Source: Nitrosomonadales bacterium
GTDB taxonomy: Bacteria; Pseudomonadota; Gammaproteobacteria; Burkholderiales; Gallionellaceae
DNA length: 64,000 nt
Assembly (NCBI GenBank): GCA_016208015.1
Contig: JACQYW010000009.1
Coordinates: 62,001 to 126,000, forward strand
Direction: 5' to 3'
This document shows positions 8,278-17,301 of this stretch, piece by piece; position 1 is the first letter of the stretch, and each line of letters opens with the position of its first letter. A program made the translations under genes and the position numbers. The notes below the pieces were generated by a model. The model made no database searches. It was not told the DNA's origin and saw only the letters and a program-made list of their open reading frames with translations.

Positions 8278-9926
8278 AACAGCTCTACGTCATCGTGCTG
8301 CCGTTATTGCTGGCGGCATGTGCATCCGGCGGTGGAAACACGGCTGCGACCAAGATCAAGCAGGAGATGGATGCGGCCGTTCAGGAAAGCGCCGTTTCCG
8401 GGAAACCGGATGCGGGTGTGAGCCAGGCGCTGTTGCCTCCGCTGTCGATGAACAATGTCCCGGGCGACAGCAAGCCGGTCGAGGCCAGGTTCGACCTGGC
8501 GGTCAACAACACTTCCGCCAGTCAGGTGTTCATGGCCATCGTGTCCGGCACGCGCTACAGCATGCTGGTGCACCCCGATGTGGCGGGGGCGATCTCGCTG
8601 AACCTGAAGGACGTGACGGTGTTCGATGCGCTGGAATCGATACGCGAGTTGTACGGATACGACTACAGGGTGGACGGCAGCCGCATCTATATACAACCGC
8701 TGACCTTGCAGACGCGTATCTTTCAGGTCAGTTACCTCACCGGGCTACGGGAAGGGAAATCATCCTTGCGCGTGGCATCGGGTTCGGTCGCGGATGTCGC
8801 AGTCGGTTCGGCGGGTACGGGGGCAGCGGCTAACGCCAATCGAGATAGCAGCAAGGTCACCATGACGAGCAGCGCCGATTTCTGGGACGAGCTGACCAAG
8901 ACATTGGCCATCATCGTCGGTACTGAAAAAGGGCGTAGCGTCGTGGTCAGTCCGATGTCGGGGGTGATCGTGGTGCGCGCCATGCCGGATGAATTGAAGA
9001 ATATCGCTGCCTATCTCAAGGCTTCGCAGCTCTCCATCGAACGTCAGGTTATCCTTGAGGCCAAGATCATCGAGGTGAAGCTGAGCGATACATTCCAGAC
9101 CGGAGTCAATTGGTCGGCGTTCAAGAATGGACCGAATAGCGCTTTGTCCGGAGGTTCGATCTCTTCCGGCACGACGCTTGCGAATAGCGGTTCTCTGACG
9201 AACGGTATCCTGACCGGCACACCGGGGTCGACCCTGTCTTCGCTGGCTGCGACCAGCCTTCCGACCGGAAGCATTGCGGGAACCATGTTCGGTCTGGCGT
9301 TCCAGACCAGCAATTTCGCCGCGTTGCTGAATTTCCTTGAGGGGCAGGGGGACGTGCATGTTCTGTCCAGTCCGCGTATCGCGACGCTGAACAATCAGAA
9401 GGCTGTGCTGAAGGTCGGTACGGATGAGTTTTATGTGACGGAAGTCACCGGCGGTACGCAGTCCACGACGACGACGACAGGTACGGCGCCGACAGTGAAG
9501 GTGCAGCCGTTCTTCTCGGGCATCTCGCTGGATGTGACGCCGCGCATCGACGAGAACAACGAGATCATTTTGCATGTGCATCCCTCGGTGAGCACCGTCT
9601 CCACGGTGAACAAGACGCTGAATCTGGGAACGACGATGGGAACCTACAACTTGCCTCTGGCTTCCAGTTCCATTTCGGAAACGGATAGCGTGGTGCGTGC
9701 CAGAGACGGGCAGATCGTCGCTATCGGCGGCCTGATGCGACAGGCCACGATCTATGACGAGTCGGGTCTGCCGATGCTGCCCAAGACACTGTTCGGACAG
9801 ACAAACAAGACTACCGAGAAGCGCGAGTTGGTCATCCTGCTCAAACCGACCGTAGTGGACAGCGACAAGGATTGGTCGGACGCTATCGGGCAAAGTCGTG
9901 ATCGCATAAATAGCATGTCCCGATAA
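8268..9926 (+). CDS. mshL: MshL, MSHA-type outer-membrane secretin
   Basis: 552 residues. The N-terminus carries a lipobox (LLLAAC, Cys about residue 18), so this is a secretin anchored as a lipoprotein. STN/N0-like and N1 domains follow (about 75-270: VFDALESIRELYGYDYRVDGSRIYIQPL), then the C-terminal secretin pore domain with the VLSSPRIATLNNQ segment and a C-terminal LVILLKPTVV end. It forms the outer-membrane channel for the pilus. The start at 8268 is supported by a GGAG 5 nt upstream. Ser/Thr/Gly-rich inserts near residues 285-330 and 395-410 are probably surface loops. Confidence 0.93.
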   Translation: MQMKQLYVIVLPLLLAACASGGGNTAATKIKQEMDAAVQESAVSGKPDAGVSQALLPPLSMNNVPGDSKPVEARFDLAVNNTSASQVFMAIVSGTRYSMLVHPDVAGAISLNLKDVTVFDALESIRELYGYDYRVDGSRIYIQPLTLQTRIFQVSYLTGLREGKSSLRVASGSVADVAVGSAGTGAAANANRDSSKVTMTSSADFWDELTKTLAIIVGTEKGRSVVVSPMSGVIVVRAMPDELKNIAAYLKASQLSIERQVILEAKIIEVKLSDTFQTGVNWSAFKNGPNSALSGGSISSGTTLANSGSLTNGILTGTPGSTLSSLAATSLPTGSIAGTMFGLAFQTSNFAALLNFLEGQGDVHVLSSPRIATLNNQKAVLKVGTDEFYVTEVTGGTQSTTTTTGTAPTVKVQPFFSGISLDVTPRIDENNEIILHVHPSVSTVSTVNKTLNLGTTMGTYNLPLASSSISETDSVVRARDGQIVAIGGLMRQATIYDESGLPMLPKTLFGQTNKTTEKRELVILLKPTVVDSDKDWSDAIGQSRDRINSMSR

Positions 9927-9930
9927 CATC

Positions 9931-10887
9931 ATGTATCTGGCCCACTTCGGACTGCGCGAATTCCCCTTTTCGCTGACGCCGGATACCAGTTTCTTCTTCG
10001 CCTGCACCAATTACCAGGAAGGTCTGAATACCCTGCTGGTCGCCGCGCGCGGCGGCGAGGGTTTCATCAAGATCGTGGGCGAGGTCGGCAACGGCAAGAC
10101 CCTGCTGTGCCGCAAATTCCTTGCCACGCTCAACAGCGACCGCGAGACCACGACCGACATCGGCACGCAGGATGGCGGCACCAGCGGACGCCATGCGGCG
10201 AAGTTCATCACCGCCTATATACCCAATCCCTATCTCGAGCCGCGCAGTCTGCTGCTGGCGCTGGCGGACGAATTCCGCATCGAGGTGGATGATTCCTATG
10301 ATCAGCACCAATTGCTGCGCGAACTGACCCGTACCCTGCTCAACTTCGCGCGCGAGGGAAAACGGGTGGTGGTGTGTCTGGATGAAGCGCAGGCGATGCC
10401 GCTGGAGAGTCTGGAAGTATTGCGCCTGCTGACCAATCTGGAGACCGAGAAGCGCAAGCTGATGCAGGTCGTCCTGTTCGGGCAGCCGGAGCTGGATGCG
10501 CGGCTGAAGCAGAACTCGGTGCGCCAGTTGCGACAGCGCATCAGCTTCCAGTATCAACTGCAGGGATTGCACCGCGACGAGATGGACCGTTATCTGCGCC
10601 ATCGACTGGCAGTGGCGGGCTTCAGTGGCGAGACGCTGTTCAATCCGGGGGCGGTGAATCTGATGCATCGCGTCACGCGCGGAACGCCGAGACTGACCAA
10701 CATCATCGCCCACAAGGCATTGATGCTGGCATTCGCCGAAGGGCGTCAGCAAGTGCAGCCACGCCACGTCAGGAAGGCGGCAGGAGACACGCCGGAAGCG
10801 CGCAAGGACTGGATGGTCTGGGTGTGGCTGGGCGGTGCGACGGCGGCACTGCTGACGCTGGGTGTCTGGAGCATCCTGCTGCGATGA
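9931..10887 (+). CDS. mshM: MshM, AAA-type ATPase of MSHA locus (ExeA-like)
   Basis: 318 residues. Starts MYLAHFGLREFPFSLTPDT, the usual start of ExeA/GspA-like ATPases. Walker A GEVGNGKT (about residues 50-57) and Walker B VVVCLDEA (about 145-152) are intact. A single membrane helix lies at the extreme C-terminus (WMVWVWLGGATAALLTLGVW). Family role: an inner-membrane ATPase thought to help insert or assemble the secretin through peptidoglycan. It is 4 bp downstream of mshL and overlaps mshN by 4 bp. Confidence 0.9.
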   Translation: MYLAHFGLREFPFSLTPDTSFFFACTNYQEGLNTLLVAARGGEGFIKIVGEVGNGKTLLCRKFLATLNSDRETTTDIGTQDGGTSGRHAAKFITAYIPNPYLEPRSLLLALADEFRIEVDDSYDQHQLLRELTRTLLNFAREGKRVVVCLDEAQAMPLESLEVLRLLTNLETEKRKLMQVVLFGQPELDARLKQNSVRQLRQRISFQYQLQGLHRDEMDRYLRHRLAVAGFSGETLFNPGAVNLMHRVTRGTPRLTNIIAHKALMLAFAEGRQQVQPRHVRKAAGDTPEARKDWMVWVWLGGATAALLTLGVWSILLR

Positions 10888-11897
10888 GCCTCGTCAACCA
10901 GGTATTGAACGATCTGGAGAAACGCGGCGTGAATGTGACGCAGGCGGACGCGTCGATACGCGCCGTGCCGCCGCGCAAACAGAGAAACTGGATGCCTTAT
11001 GCGCTTGCCGCGCTGATACTGCTGATCCTGGGGACAACCGCCAAATGGTATTTTGGGCGGGAAGGGGCGGTCGCGGTCGAACCTGCCGTTGTGGCGAACG
11101 TGCCGCAGTACGAACTTGTGCCCGGCATATCCGACGCGGCAGCGGCCTCCATGCCGGTGTCGGCAGTGCCTGTCGCCGAGCCGGTCGCGGAAGTGATTGA
11201 AACGCCGGTCGTCGAGGCATTGAAGAAGCCGGCGGGGAGGCCGTCAGCGCAGCCGCGTGGCAATTCCCCGAATGAGCAAGCTGATTCATCAGACGCGTTT
11301 CCGACAAATTTGCCGATCAAGGTGATCAGTCCGCAGCAGCGTGCCGAGAGCGAATTCAGCAAAGCCAATCTGGCCGTCCAGGAAGGGCGCATCAACGATG
11401 CGCTGGCCGGATACGAGAACGCTTTGCTCAGCGACCCGAATCACAAGGCGTCGCGTCGCGCATGGGTCAACACCCTGCTGGGCCTCAAGCGCAACGAAGA
11501 GGCTGAGCGCGTGCTGCAAAGGGGGTTGCGGCGCGATCCGCGCGATGCCTCGTTCGCCATGCTGCTGGCACGTCTGCAAGTGGAACGCAATGCCATCCCG
11601 GCGGCGCTGGAGACCCTGCAGAAGAACTTGCCGGATGCGGCAGATCAGGCCGATTACCAGGCATTCATGGCGGCCTTGCTGCAACGCCAGGACCGTCATC
11701 AGGAAGCGGTCGGTTTTTTCCAGAAGGCGCTGACGCTGTCGCCCAACAACGGCGTGTGGCTGACGGCGATGGGGATATCCCTGCAGGCTGCACTTCGCAA
11801 CGAAGAGGCACGCGCCGCCTACCAGCGTGCGCTCGACACCAGGACCCTGAATCCGCAATTGCAGGAATTCGTGCAGCAGAAACTCAAAGCGTTGTGA
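10884..11897 (+). CDS. mshN: MshN, TPR-containing MSHA biogenesis protein
   Basis: 337 residues from the ATG that overlaps the mshM stop (ATGA). MSLVNQVLNDLEKRG is the usual MshN start; an upstream in-frame start at 10824 would add mshM antisense-frame residues and is rejected. One membrane helix (about residues 36-56) is followed by a Pro/Ala/Val-rich linker and at least four TPR-type helical repeats (about 150-330). Bitopic inner-membrane topology, with the TPR region periplasmic. It is the last msh gene here; mshE and mshG, which normally follow, are absent. Confidence 0.85.
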   Translation: MSLVNQVLNDLEKRGVNVTQADASIRAVPPRKQRNWMPYALAALILLILGTTAKWYFGREGAVAVEPAVVANVPQYELVPGISDAAAASMPVSAVPVAEPVAEVIETPVVEALKKPAGRPSAQPRGNSPNEQADSSDAFPTNLPIKVISPQQRAESEFSKANLAVQEGRINDALAGYENALLSDPNHKASRRAWVNTLLGLKRNEEAERVLQRGLRRDPRDASFAMLLARLQVERNAIPAALETLQKNLPDAADQADYQAFMAALLQRQDRHQEAVGFFQKALTLSPNNGVWLTAMGISLQAALRNEEARAAYQRALDTRTLNPQLQEFVQQKLKAL

Positions 11898-11917
11898 TCC
11901 TTGCGGCCTGTTGAAAC

Positions 11918-11937
11918 GCCGCGAACGCGGCAGTTTT
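11918..11937. terminator. Possible bidirectional terminator between mshN and comF
   Basis: A GCCGCG stem (11918-11923), AA loop and CGCGGC (11926-11931) are followed by AGTTTT on the + strand, with a GTTTC tail on the minus strand. The short stem lies between two convergent genes, and its tail touches the comF stop. Confidence 0.4.
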
Positions 11938-12611
11938 CACTGCTTGCGCGGCATCGTCCGCGCCACCACCCAAACACTGACTTCGCGGGCGCCCGCCTGT
12001 TTCAGGGCGCGCGCCAACTCGCCTGTCGATGCGCCGGTCGTCATCACATCGTCGACGATGGCGATATGTTTGCCGCGCACATCGGTGTCGGCCTTGCAGG
12101 TAAAAGCCTGGCGCATGTTCTTGTCGCGCTCCTTCCAGGGTAGTGATGATTGCGGTGGAGTGTTGCGCACCCGTTCGCAAACATCCGCGAGCAGTGGAAT
12201 ATCCAGTTGCCGTGCGATGCGCCGCGCCAGCAACAGCGACTGGTTGAAGCCGCGCTCGCGCAGACGGGCGGGATGCAGCGGCATTGCCACGATGTGGTTC
12301 GGATGGATGGTGACGCGCTGCGCCAGCGCGTCGGCCAGAAAATCGACCAGTATCAGCCGCTCGCGGAATTTCAATGCCTGAACCAGTTTGTCGAGCGGGA
12401 AACTGTAGCTGAACGCCGCGACGGTATGGTCGAAAGGCGGCTGCTGTTTCAGGCATTCCCCGCACACGCTCCCGTCGGGGGTAGGCAGGGCGCAGACCGG
12501 GCAATGCGGCGCATTCAACAGCGGCAGATCGGCAGTACAAGCAGCGCAACATATACCCGCATGGCTTTCGGCTCCGCACAGTACGCAAGGCTGCGCGGGC
12601 AGCAGGCGCAT
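11937..12611 (-). CDS. comF: ComF family phosphoribosyltransferase-like protein
   Basis: 224 residues from the start MRLLPAQPCVLCG; an in-frame ATG at 12656 would add 15 residues that do not resemble the family. The N-terminus has a zinc-ribbon pattern of CxxC pairs (CVLC, CCAAC, CPVC, CGEC). The C-terminal half has a type I PRTase signature, HIAIVDDVMTTGAS. ComF/GntX proteins are linked to DNA uptake in naturally competent bacteria. It is divergent from bioB, a frequent betaproteobacterial arrangement. With an MSHA-type pilus nearby, a competence role is possible but not shown. Confidence 0.88.
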   Translation of the reverse strand: MRLLPAQPCVLCGAESHAGICCAACTADLPLLNAPHCPVCALPTPDGSVCGECLKQQPPFDHTVAAFSYSFPLDKLVQALKFRERLILVDFLADALAQRVTIHPNHIVAMPLHPARLRERGFNQSLLLARRIARQLDIPLLADVCERVRNTPPQSSLPWKERDKNMRQAFTCKADTDVRGKHIAIVDDVMTTGASTGELARALKQAGAREVSVWVVARTMPRKQ

Positions 12612-12722
12612 GAATTTTAGGCCGATGTCAAATGGGCGATGAGATAAAATATACAAGTTTTCCTATCCGGCCGTTTGCGTCGAATCGCAGATGCCCCATT
12701 CTACTTACTTATCCATACAGAC

Positions 12723-13715
12723 ATGCAAACCACTCACGCCGAAACCGCCCGTAATGCCAAATCCAAACAAAGACAATGGAGCATCGCCGAGATCGAAGCC
12801 CTGTTCAAGCTGTCTTTCTCCGATCTGATGTATCGCGCGCAGCAGATCCACCGCGAGCATTTCGACCCGAACGCGGTGCAGCTTTCCACCCTGCTGTCGA
12901 TCAAGACCGGTGGCTGCACCGAGGATTGCGGCTACTGCACGCAGTCCTCCTACCACTCGGCGGGTGTCGAGAACACGCAGATGCTGGATGTGGAAGAGGT
13001 GTTGAAGGCGGCCAAGGCGGCCCAACAGGCCGGAGCAGGGCGCTTTTGTATGGGCGCTGCCTGGCGCGAACCTTCCGAGAGCGACATGAAGACCGTGGTC
13101 GAGATGGTCAAGGAAGTGCGCGCGCTGGGCATGGAGACCTGTGCCACGCTGGGCATGCTCAACGACGAACAGACCGAACAATTGCGCGTCGCCGGACTCG
13201 ATTACTACAACCATAACCTGGATACCGCGCCGGAGTTCTACGGCAACATCATCAGCACGCGCGACTACCAGGACCGCATCGACACGCTGGAGCGCGTGCG
13301 CAAGGCGGGCATGAACGTCTGCAGCGGCGGCATCATCGGCATGGGCGAGAACCTGACCCAGCGCGCCGGGCTCGTCGCGCAACTGGCCAACATGGACCCG
13401 TACCCCGAGAGCGTGCCGATCAACAATCTGGTCAAGGTCGAAGGTACGCCGCTGGCCGAGACCGAGGATATCGATCCGCTGGATTTCGTGCGCATGATCG
13501 CCGTGGCGCGCATCACCATGCCGACCGCCTTCGTGCGGCTCTCCGCCGGACGCGGCGAAATGAGCGATGCCGTGCAGGCACTGTGTTTCCTCGCCGGTGC
13601 CAACTCCATCTTCTACGGCGACCAGTTGCTGACCACGGGCAATCCGGAAGTGGAGCGCGACCGGACCTTGATGAACAAGCTGGGTCTGTACCCGCTGACC
13701 GATAAAAACCATTAG
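12723..13715 (+). CDS. bioB: Biotin synthase BioB
   Basis: 330 residues from the ATG at 12723 ([11 protein letters not shown]); an earlier in-frame start adds 16 atypical residues. Radical-SAM motif CTEDCGYC supplies the three cysteines for the 4Fe-4S cluster that cleaves SAM. Conserved downstream segments include [16 protein letters not shown] and the Arg-containing [12 protein letters not shown] near the 2Fe-2S site. It inserts sulfur into dethiobiotin, the last step of biotin synthesis. First gene of the bio operon, separated from bioF by a 144-bp palindrome-containing gap. Confidence 0.97.
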   Translation: MQTTHAETARNAKSKQRQWSIAEIEALFKLSFSDLMYRAQQIHREHFDPNAVQLSTLLSIKTGGCTEDCGYCTQSSYHSAGVENTQMLDVEEVLKAAKAAQQAGAGRFCMGAAWREPSESDMKTVVEMVKEVRALGMETCATLGMLNDEQTEQLRVAGLDYYNHNLDTAPEFYGNIISTRDYQDRIDTLERVRKAGMNVCSGGIIGMGENLTQRAGLVAQLANMDPYPESVPINNLVKVEGTPLAETEDIDPLDFVRMIAVARITMPTAFVRLSAGRGEMSDAVQALCFLAGANSIFYGDQLLTTGNPEVERDRTLMNKLGLYPLTDKNH

Positions 13716-13780
13716 CCGCATAACCAGCGACTTGGCTGATGTTTTTTATCAGCTTAGTCGAATGGCTAGTGGCTACAACT

Positions 13781-13849
13781 AGAGAACACAGAGTACACAG
13801 AGGAAAGAAAAGACAGAGCGCCTCGTTCTCTGTGATCTCTGTGTGCTCT
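13781..13849 (+). repeat. Imperfect 22-bp palindrome in the bioF leader
   Basis: The left arm (13781-13802, AGAG.ACACAGAG..CACAGAG) and right arm (13828-13849) pair at 19 of 22 positions around a 25-nt loop. The element ends 10 nt before the bioF ATG. Internally it is a run of ACACAGAG-type units. It resembles a dispersed intergenic repeat (inference). No good Shine-Dalgarno sequence for bioF is visible outside it. A second small hairpin, GCTGAT/ATCAGC, lies just upstream at about 13735-13753. Confidence 0.55.
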
Positions 13850-13859
13850 GTGGCAAAAA

Positions 13860-15014
13860 ATGCCTTTCACCCAACTACAAACCGAACTCGACGAGCGCGC
13901 CGCGCAGAGTCTGCTGCGCAAACGCCGCACGCTCGATACACCGCAATCGCCGCACATCGTCGTGGATGGACAACCGTATCTTGCCTTTTGCAGCAACGAT
14001 TACCTCGGTCTCGCCAGCCACCCGCAACTCGTCAGTGCTCTACAGGAGGGCGCGCAGCACTGGGGCGTCGGTGCGGGCGCGGCGCATCTGGTGAGCGGGC
14101 ATTTCGCGCCGCACCACCAGCTCGAACAGCGACTCGCTGCCTTCGTCGGCAAACCGGCGGGGCTGTTGTTCTCTACCGGCTACATGGCCAACCTCGGTGT
14201 GGTGCAGGCGCTGGCGGGCAAGGGTGACACGGTGTTCGCCGACAAGCTCAACCACGCTTCGCTCAACGATGCCATGCTGTTGTCTCGCGCCGAAACCAAA
14301 CGTTATCGCCATGGTGATATGGCGCGGCTGGCGCAACTGCTGCAACAGACCGTCAGCGGGCGCAAACTTGTCATCACCGATGCGGTGTTCAGCATGGACG
14401 GCGACATCGCACCGTTGCGCGAATTGCTGGCGCTGTGCGAGCAGCACGATGCCTGGCTGTATGTGGACGACGCGCATGGCTTCGGTGTGCTGGGCGAACA
14501 GGGGCGCGGCTCGCTGGCGCATTTCGGCATCGCATCCCCGCGCATCATCCACATGGCGACACTGGGCAAGGCGGCCGGCGTCTCCGGCGCGTTCGTCGCG
14601 GCGGAGCAGGCGGTTGTCGACACGCTGGTCAATCATGCGCACAGCTATGTCTACACCACGGCGACCCCGCCTGCCTTGTCGGTGGCGATGTTGCAGAGCC
14701 TGCAACTCATCGCGAAGGGCGACGCATTGCGCGCTCATCTGAAACAGTTGGTGATGCAATTGCGCAATGGCCTGACCGAACTACCCTGGCAGTTGATGCC
14801 ATCGGATACCGCGATACAGCCGTTGCTGATCGGCGACAACCAGCAGGCCTTGCGCCTGAGCGAAGGCTTGCGCGAACGCGGCATCTGGGTCGCCGCCATC
14901 CGCCCGCCCACGGTGCCGCAGGGCACGGCGCGGTTGCGCATCACGCTTTCTGCGGCGCACAGCGCAGCGGATGTGGAACAACTCGTCGGAGCATTGCATG
15001 AGCTTGCATGTTGA
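13860..15014 (+). CDS. bioF: 8-amino-7-oxononanoate synthase BioF
   Basis: 384 residues, a PLP enzyme of the alpha-oxoamine synthase family. It condenses pimeloyl-ACP/CoA with L-alanine. Visible family blocks: SNDYLGLASHPQ, GVGAGAAHLVSGH, VDDAHGFGVLG, and the PLP-lysine region HMATLGKAAGVSGAF. The length is normal. The start has no clear ribosome site, and the leader is a palindromic repeat. It overlaps bioH by 17 bp. Confidence 0.96.
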   Translation: MPFTQLQTELDERAAQSLLRKRRTLDTPQSPHIVVDGQPYLAFCSNDYLGLASHPQLVSALQEGAQHWGVGAGAAHLVSGHFAPHHQLEQRLAAFVGKPAGLLFSTGYMANLGVVQALAGKGDTVFADKLNHASLNDAMLLSRAETKRYRHGDMARLAQLLQQTVSGRKLVITDAVFSMDGDIAPLRELLALCEQHDAWLYVDDAHGFGVLGEQGRGSLAHFGIASPRIIHMATLGKAAGVSGAFVAAEQAVVDTLVNHAHSYVYTTATPPALSVAMLQSLQLIAKGDALRAHLKQLVMQLRNGLTELPWQLMPSDTAIQPLLIGDNQQALRLSEGLRERGIWVAAIRPPTVPQGTARLRITLSAAHSAADVEQLVGALHELAC

Positions 15015-15762
15015 GAGCGCAGGCAGCGGCAAGCCGCTGCTGCTGATCCACGGCTGGGGCATGCACGGCGGTGTGTGGACGGATGTCGCGCAGAAGCTGG
15101 CGACCGACTTTCGGGTACATAGCGTCGATCTGCCGGGCTTCGGCGCCAGTGCGCCATTGCGGCAGACGAACCTCGATGCCGTGGTGCAAGCCTTGTCGCA
15201 ACAATTCAGCGAACCGCTTAACGTATGCGGCTGGTCGCTGGGCGGGCAGTTCGCATTGCATTGGGCCAAAGGCGAGCCGGAAAAAGTACGGCGCCTGGTG
15301 CTGGTCACCAGCACACCCTGTTTCGCCGGACGCGAGGACTGGCTGTTCGGTATGGCCATCGAGGTGCTGGCCAAGTTCGCCGCCGAGCTGGAACAGAACC
15401 ATGCGGCCACCCTGCGCCGCTTCATCGCCCTGCAATTGCGCGGCAGCGAGAACGAGCGCGAACTGCTGGGGTTGTTGCGCGAACGCCTGTTCAGCCGCGG
15501 CGAGCCGGATATGGGCGCGTTGCGCGGCGGGCTGGAGATCCTGCGCGATGCCGACCTGCGCGCCACGCTGCCGGAAATAACGCAGCCGACGCTGCTCATC
15601 GCGGGCGAGCGCGACAGGCTCACACCGCCCGAGGCCTCGTACTATCTGGCGCAAACCATGCCGTCGGCGCGCGTGGTCGAAGTGGCGGGTGCGGCGCATG
15701 CGCCGTTCCTGTCGCACCCCGATATCTTTGTTGAACAAGTGAAGAGTTTCCTGAATGAATGA
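14998..15762 (+). CDS. bioH: Pimeloyl-ACP methyl ester carboxylesterase BioH
   Basis: 254 residues from the ATG at 14998, inside the end of bioF; this gives MSLHVESAGSGKPLLLIHGWGMHG, the normal start. Alpha/beta hydrolase: oxyanion region HGWGMHGG, nucleophile motif GWSLGG, catalytic Asp in LLIAGERDRLTP and His in GAAHAPFLSHP. It hydrolyses pimeloyl-ACP methyl ester to end the BioC-started fatty-acid detour. Encoded between bioF and bioC. Confidence 0.94.
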   Translation: MSLHVESAGSGKPLLLIHGWGMHGGVWTDVAQKLATDFRVHSVDLPGFGASAPLRQTNLDAVVQALSQQFSEPLNVCGWSLGGQFALHWAKGEPEKVRRLVLVTSTPCFAGREDWLFGMAIEVLAKFAAELEQNHAATLRRFIALQLRGSENERELLGLLRERLFSRGEPDMGALRGGLEILRDADLRATLPEITQPTLLIAGERDRLTPPEASYYLAQTMPSARVVEVAGAAHAPFLSHPDIFVEQVKSFLNE

Positions 15763-16624
15763 ATTCGAGATAGATAAGCGCCAAGTGCGGCGCGCTTTCA
15801 GCCGCGCGGCACGTGACTACGATGCGGCGGCGGTGTTGCAGCGCGAAGTGTGCGTACGCATGCTGGAGAAGCTGGATTACGTCAAGCTGCAGCCGGCACG
15901 GGTGCTGGATGTCGGCAGCGGCACCGGCTGGGGCACGCGCCAGTTGGGCGAGCGCTACCCGAAAGCGGAGGTCACGGCGCTCGATATCGCCATCGGCATG
16001 CTGCAGCATGCGCGCGGTACGTCGAGCTGGTGGAAGAAGCTGTTCGCCGGAAAGCGCGAGGGCTATCTGTGCGCCGACGTCGAGGCGTTGCCGATCGCCT
16101 CCGGCAGTGTGGACATGGTGTGGTCGAATCTGGCGCTGCAATGGTGCAACGACCTGCCTGCCACTTTCGTCGAGCTGCAGCGTGTGATCAAGGTGGACGG
16201 GCTGCTGATGTTCTCCAGCTTCGGCGTGGATACGCTGCAGGAATTGCGCACGGCTTTCTGCGGCGTGGACGGCTACAATCACCTCAACCGCTTCGCCGAC
16301 ATGCACGATATCGGCGATATGCTGGTGGCGGCGGGTTTTGCCGATCCGGTGATGGAGATGGAAAGACTCACGCTGACCTATGACGATGTGCGTGCGGTGA
16401 TGCAGGACCTGAAGAGCATAGGCGCGCACAATGCCACGACCGGGCGCGCACCGGGCATGATGGGCAAGGCGGCCTGGAAGCGCGTCATCGAGAATTATGA
16501 GAAGCTGCGCCGCGACGGCAGACTGCCGGCCACGTTCGAGATCGTCTACGGGCATGCCTGGAAGCCTGCGCCGAAAGCGTCTCCGGACGGGCAAAGCATC
16601 ATCAAAACGGATTTCAAGCTATGA
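15755..16624 (+). CDS. bioC: Malonyl-ACP O-methyltransferase BioC
   Basis: 289 residues; a SAM-dependent class I methyltransferase. Motif I VLDVGSGTGWGTRQL, acidic strand VTALDIAIGML, and the BioC-type VWSNLALQWCNDLPATF segment are present. It methylates malonyl-ACP to prime pimelate synthesis. It overlaps bioH by 8 bp and bioD by 4 bp. Confidence 0.95.
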   Translation: MNEFEIDKRQVRRAFSRAARDYDAAAVLQREVCVRMLEKLDYVKLQPARVLDVGSGTGWGTRQLGERYPKAEVTALDIAIGMLQHARGTSSWWKKLFAGKREGYLCADVEALPIASGSVDMVWSNLALQWCNDLPATFVELQRVIKVDGLLMFSSFGVDTLQELRTAFCGVDGYNHLNRFADMHDIGDMLVAAGFADPVMEMERLTLTYDDVRAVMQDLKSIGAHNATTGRAPGMMGKAAWKRVIENYEKLRRDGRLPATFEIVYGHAWKPAPKASPDGQSIIKTDFKL

Positions 16625-17301
16625 GTTATTTCGTCACCGGCACCGACACCGGCGTCGGCAAGACGCTGCTGAGTTGCGCTCTGTTGCATGCCTTCTCCGC
16701 ACAGGGAAAGCGCGCGGTCGGTTTCAAGCCGGTGGCGGCAGGTTGCGATGACGATGATCACAACGAGGATGCCCAACGCCTGCGCGCCGCCAGCGGCATC
16801 CAGGCCGCCTACGGCCAGATCAATCCCTATTGTTTCCCGCGTGCCATCGCGCCGCATCTTGCTGCAAGACATGCCGGAGTGCGCATCGATTTCTCGCGCA
16901 TCCTCGCCTCCTATCACGAACTCGCCGGCCAGTCGGACGAGGTCGTCGTGGAAGGTGCAGGGGGCTTCTGCGTGCCGTTGAACGAGAAGCAGGACAGCGC
17001 CGACCTGGCCAAACAACTCGACCTGCCGGTCATCCTTGTGGTCGGCATGCGGCTGGGATGCATAAACCATGCGCTGCTGACGGTGCGCGCGATCGCGGAT
17101 CATCAACTAGAATGCGCGGGTTGGGTCGCCAATGTACTCGATGCCGACATGCCTGCCTTGCAGGAGAACATCGAGGCCCTGCGCGAGCGCATCGCCGCAC
17201 CATTGTTGGGTATAGTGCCGTATCAGGCGCAACCCGACGAACAAGCGGCGGCAGCGCAGTTGAACCTGGGATTGCTGGAGAAAAAAGAAACCGATGGTTG
17301 A
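16621..17301 (+). CDS. bioD: Dethiobiotin synthetase BioD
   Basis: 226 residues. P-loop YFVTGTDTGVGKT at the N-terminus, FKPVAAG substrate loop and VVVEGAGGFCVPL motif. It forms the ureido ring of dethiobiotin from DAPA, CO2 and ATP. With bioB, F, H and C it leaves only bioA missing from the late pathway in this window. It overlaps the next membrane gene by 8 bp, so the downstream genes may be co-transcribed. Confidence 0.95.
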   Translation: MSYFVTGTDTGVGKTLLSCALLHAFSAQGKRAVGFKPVAAGCDDDDHNEDAQRLRAASGIQAAYGQINPYCFPRAIAPHLAARHAGVRIDFSRILASYHELAGQSDEVVVEGAGGFCVPLNEKQDSADLAKQLDLPVILVVGMRLGCINHALLTVRAIADHQLECAGWVANVLDADMPALQENIEALRERIAAPLLGIVPYQAQPDEQAAAAQLNLGLLEKKETDG

